From: Myxococcota bacterium
Lineage (GTDB): Bacteria; Myxococcota; B64-G9
Length of the DNA stretch: 64,000 nt
NCBI GenBank assembly: GCA_022710975.1
Contig: JAKLGA010000004.1
Coordinates: 62,001-126,000 of the forward strand
Direction: 5' to 3'
The position numbers and the translations under genes were made by a program. Under the pieces are notes generated by a model, which saw only the letters and a list, made by a program, of their open reading frames with translations, had not been told where the DNA came from and ran no database searches. Every line of letters begins with the position of its first letter. Position 1 is the stretch's first letter. Shown here one piece after another: positions 61,260 through 64,000 of this stretch.

Positions 61260-63884
61260 ATGAGGTGGGTCATGTGTGTCCTGGCGAGCGTGTGCGTGCT
61301 CGGCGCCCTGGGTTGCGCGGACGACAACGCGACCCTCTTCCCGTGCGGCGCGGACGTGAACCCCACCTGCGTGGAGAGCGCCTGCGACGACGGGGATGCC
61401 CAGACGCTGGACGACAGGTGCACCCTGGACGGGACCGCCTGCGTCTGCGCGGGGACGCCGGATGACACGAACCCCTGCGGCCAGGCCCTGAACCCCCAGT
61501 GCACGGCCGAGGCCTGCGACGACGGGGACGCCGGCACCACCGGCGACGCGTGCGCGCTGGTGGCCGGCGCCTGCGCCTGCCAGGGCACGGCCGCGCCGGA
61601 TCCCTGCGGCGCCGAGCTCAACCCGAGCTGCACCCCGGGGGCCTGCGACGACGGGGACGCCGACACCGCCGGCGACGTATGCGTGCTGGCGCTCGGCGCC
61701 TGCGTCTGCCAGGGGACGCCGATCGCGCACAACCCCTGCGGGGACGCGCTCAACCCGGGCTGCTCCGCGATGGCGTGCAACGACGGCAACCCGCTCACCG
61801 ACCAGGACGCGTGCGCGCCGGTGGTCGGCGCGGACTGCCTCTGCCAGGGCCAGCCGATCGAGGATCCGTGCGGCCTCGCGCTGAACCCCACCTGCGAGGC
61901 GCGCCCTTGCGACGACGGCGATCCGCGCACGCTCGGGGACGCCTGCGGGCTCATCCCGGGCGCGCTGCTGTGCGCCTGCAGCGGCACCCCCGTGGAGGAT
62001 CCGTGCAGCGACGCGCTGAACCCCACCTGCGAGGCGCGCGCCTGCGACGACGGGAACGCGAGCACGGCGGACGACGCCTGCGTCCAGGACCCGACCTCGG
62101 CCCGCTGCTACTGCCAGGGCGAGCCCGCGGTGGACGTGTGCTCCTCCGCGCTCAACCCGGCTTGCCTGGCCTACGTGTGCGACGACGGGAACCCGAACAC
62201 GCTCAACGACCTGTGCGCGCGGGACGACGCCGGGGGGTGCCGCTGCCAGGGCACGCCGGTGCTCGATCCCTGCAGCCCCGGGGCGAACCCCCAGTGCGTC
62301 GCGCTGCTGTGCGACGACGGCAACCCGGACACGGCGGGCGACACCTGCAGCCTGTCGCCGACCGGAGCCGGCGGGTGCCTGTGCCAGGGCACGGCCGTGC
62401 TGGGCCCCTGCAGCCGCGAGCTCAACCCCCAGTGCCTCGACTACCTGTGCGACGACGGGGACCCGCGGACCGTGGGCGACAGCTGCGTGTCCAGCGCGGA
62501 TGGGGCCTGCGCCTGCCAGGGCGGCGCGATGCCCGATCCCTGCGGCGGCGACCTCAACCCGCAGTGCCTGCCCTACGTGTGCGACGACGGGGACCCGAAC
62601 ACCTGGAACGATCTGTGCGCGCGGGGCGACGCCGGGGGGTGCGGGTGCCAGGGCGAGCTGGTGCTCGATCCCTGCAGCGATGCGCTCAACCCGGACTGCC
62701 GGCCGTACCAGTGCGACGACGGGAACCCGAGCACGACCGGCGACACCTGCCTCCTGGACCCGGCCGCGGATCGCTGCTCCTGCCAGGGCGTGGCCGTGGT
62801 CGACCCCTGCGGCGAAGCGCTGAACCCCGACTGCCGGCCGTACCAGTGCGACGACGGAGACCCGGGCACGATCGGCGACACCTGCACGCTGGACGTGACG
62901 GGCGCAGGCTGCGCCTGCCGGGGGGTGGCCGTGGCCGATCCGTGCGGCGACGAGCTCAACCCCGACTGCCGCCCGGCGCTGTGCGACGACGGGAACCCGG
63001 ACACGCTCAACGATCTGTGCGCGCAGAGCGCCGACGGGGCGTGCCTGTGCCGGGGCGAACCGGCGCTCGACCCCTGCGGCGACGCGCTCAACCCCGACTG
63101 CCGCCCGGCGCTGTGCGACGATGGGAACCCGAACACCTTCAACGACACCTGCGTCCAGGACCCGGGCGCGGATCGCTGCTCCTGCCAGGGCGTGGCCGTG
63201 GTCGACCCGTGCGGCTCGGAGCTCAACCCGAGCTGCACCGCGTTCCTGTGCGACGACGGGGACCCGGGCACGACCAACGACGCCTGCGCCCGGGACCCGG
63301 CCGCGGATCGCTGCACCTGCCGGGGCGTGGTCGTGGCCGACCCGTGCGGCCGCGAGCTGAACCCCGGGTGCGTCGCGGCCCTGTGCGACGACGGGGATCC
63401 GTCGACCGTCGGCGACTACTGCGCCCTCCTCGACGGCGGCGCCTGCGGGTGCCAGGGGGTCGGGGTGGCGGATCCCTGCGGCCGCGAGCTCAACCCGCAG
63501 TGCATCGAGTACCAGTGCGACGACGGGGACCCGAGCTCGACCAACGACCGGTGCCGGGTCTCGCCGGACACGCCCGACGGGTGCACCTGCGTCGGCGAGG
63601 CCGGCGTGGACCCCTGCAGCCCGGCGGTGAACCCCGACTGCCGCGCGGCGCTGTGCGACGACGGCGACCCGGGCACGATCAACGACGCCTGCCAGGCGAG
63701 CGCCGCGGGCGAGGCGTGCGCCTGCGTCGGGCTGGCCGCGGCGGACCCGTGCAGCAGCTTCATCAACCCCCAGTGCTTCGCCCTGGCCTGCGACGACGGG
63801 GACCCGGACACCAGGAACGACGCCTGCACGCTCCCCGCCGGCACGAACCAGTGCCTGTGCGCCGGCTCGTCCGACGTCCCCTGA
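61260..63884 (+). CDS. Lipoprotein built of nineteen six-cysteine repeats
   Basis: An 874-residue exported protein; ATG 61260 has AGGAGGTG upstream. A lipoprotein signal ends LGALGC. The whole mature protein consists of 19 tandem units of about 43-46 residues. Each has the pattern PC(G/S)xxLNPxC, then xxxCDDG(D/N)PxTxxDxC, then a variable loop and CxC(Q/R)G. That gives six cysteines per unit, probably three disulfides, and an acidic CDDG loop that may bind calcium. There is no other domain and no C-terminal anchor. It should form a long, stiff, disulfide-rich rod on the outer surface. I do not recognise this repeat as an established family. Confidence 0.75.
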   Translation: MRWVMCVLASVCVLGALGCADDNATLFPCGADVNPTCVESACDDGDAQTLDDRCTLDGTACVCAGTPDDTNPCGQALNPQCTAEACDDGDAGTTGDACALVAGACACQGTAAPDPCGAELNPSCTPGACDDGDADTAGDVCVLALGACVCQGTPIAHNPCGDALNPGCSAMACNDGNPLTDQDACAPVVGADCLCQGQPIEDPCGLALNPTCEARPCDDGDPRTLGDACGLIPGALLCACSGTPVEDPCSDALNPTCEARACDDGNASTADDACVQDPTSARCYCQGEPAVDVCSSALNPACLAYVCDDGNPNTLNDLCARDDAGGCRCQGTPVLDPCSPGANPQCVALLCDDGNPDTAGDTCSLSPTGAGGCLCQGTAVLGPCSRELNPQCLDYLCDDGDPRTVGDSCVSSADGACACQGGAMPDPCGGDLNPQCLPYVCDDGDPNTWNDLCARGDAGGCGCQGELVLDPCSDALNPDCRPYQCDDGNPSTTGDTCLLDPAADRCSCQGVAVVDPCGEALNPDCRPYQCDDGDPGTIGDTCTLDVTGAGCACRGVAVADPCGDELNPDCRPALCDDGNPDTLNDLCAQSADGACLCRGEPALDPCGDALNPDCRPALCDDGNPNTFNDTCVQDPGADRCSCQGVAVVDPCGSELNPSCTAFLCDDGDPGTTNDACARDPAADRCTCRGVVVADPCGRELNPGCVAALCDDGDPSTVGDYCALLDGGACGCQGVGVADPCGRELNPQCIEYQCDDGDPSSTNDRCRVSPDTPDGCTCVGEAGVDPCSPAVNPDCRAALCDDGDPGTINDACQASAAGEACACVGLAAADPCSSFINPQCFALACDDGDPDTRNDACTLPAGTNQCLCAGSSDVP

Positions 63885-63891
63885 GCGCCGC

Positions 63892-64000
63892 ATGCCACGC
63901 CTGGTCACCCTGACCGTCGCGCTCGTCTCCTCGCTCCTGGCGGCCGCGCCGGCCCGGGGCCAGGTGGTCGCGGAGCCCCCCGCCGGCGCGTTCCAGATGC
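63892..64000 (+). CDS. Secreted protein, 3' partial
   Basis: The frame starts at ATG 63892, 8 bp after the repeat-protein stop, and runs to the right edge. Only the first 36 codons are present: a signal peptide (LVTLTVALVSSLLAAAPARG) then QVVAEPPAGAF. It is probably co-transcribed with the repeat protein and exported with it. Nothing can be said about function. Confidence 0.5.
   Translation, partial: MPRLVTLTVALVSSLLAAAPARGQVVAEPPAGAFQM

Noticed and set aside
61260-63884. CRISPR array or DNA satellite, because of the strong periodicity
   Set aside because: The periodicity of about 130-140 bp keeps one open frame and varies mostly at third positions, so it is a protein repeat.

Overview
This is a GC-rich chromosomal window from a bacterium that looks like a member of the Myxococcota (former Deltaproteobacteria) or a close relative. 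The evidence is a MYXO-CTERM-like sorting tail (48378-49043), an AgmX/PglI-type domain (55080-55520), a sigma54 activator with a matching promoter, repeated secreted formylglycine-generating-enzyme-fold (FGE/SUMF1) proteins, and many lipoproteins with Asp/Gly-rich linkers and cysteine-rich repeats. No 16S gene or other firm taxonomic marker is present, so the placement is inference.

Layout. (1) 1-10990: seven tightly packed plus-strand genes. They encode a PLD-fold nuclease (cut by the left edge), a large SNF2-like helicase, a class III nucleotide-cyclase-like protein, an RNase J-like MBL/beta-CASP hydrolase, a PD-(D/E)XK-like nuclease, an HNH-like protein that has lost most zinc cysteines, and a zinc-finger protein. 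Overlapping starts, patchy lower GC and the enzyme mix make this the best candidate for an undescribed anti-phage system. (2) 11088-12745: a secreted FGE-fold protein and a decayed paralogue. (3) 13014-25750: an apparently sigma54-controlled minus-strand gene set: a periplasmic adaptor, a natural fusion of an RND pump to a TolC-like outer-membrane factor, a small lipoprotein, a LolA-like protein, a radical SAM/SPASM enzyme, a MOP-family flippase, a glycosyltransferase remnant and one unknown gene. The divergent sigma54 activator, two identical-arm operator dyads and a -24/-12 promoter lie upstream; a TetR gene follows the activator. (4) 25928-31621: a second FGE-fold protein, an AAA ATPase broken by an in-frame amber codon, gene debris including a remnant of the zinc-finger protein from region 1, a tyrosine recombinase with a 30-bp inverted repeat in its 3' end, and tRNA-Leu(UAA). 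(5) 31647-64000: more uniform high-GC sequence rich in envelope genes: lipoproteins, a serine hydrolase, an esterase, a peptide transporter, a giant papain-family protein, Ig-like (Big) lipoproteins, a beta-helix protein, a third FGE-fold protein and a protein made of nineteen six-cysteine repeats.

The part left of tRNA-Leu is island-like (integrase, defence-type genes, pseudogenes, variable GC), whereas the part to its right reads as stable chromosome devoted to cell-surface and secreted proteins. All functions are inferred from motifs read by eye; no database search was available.
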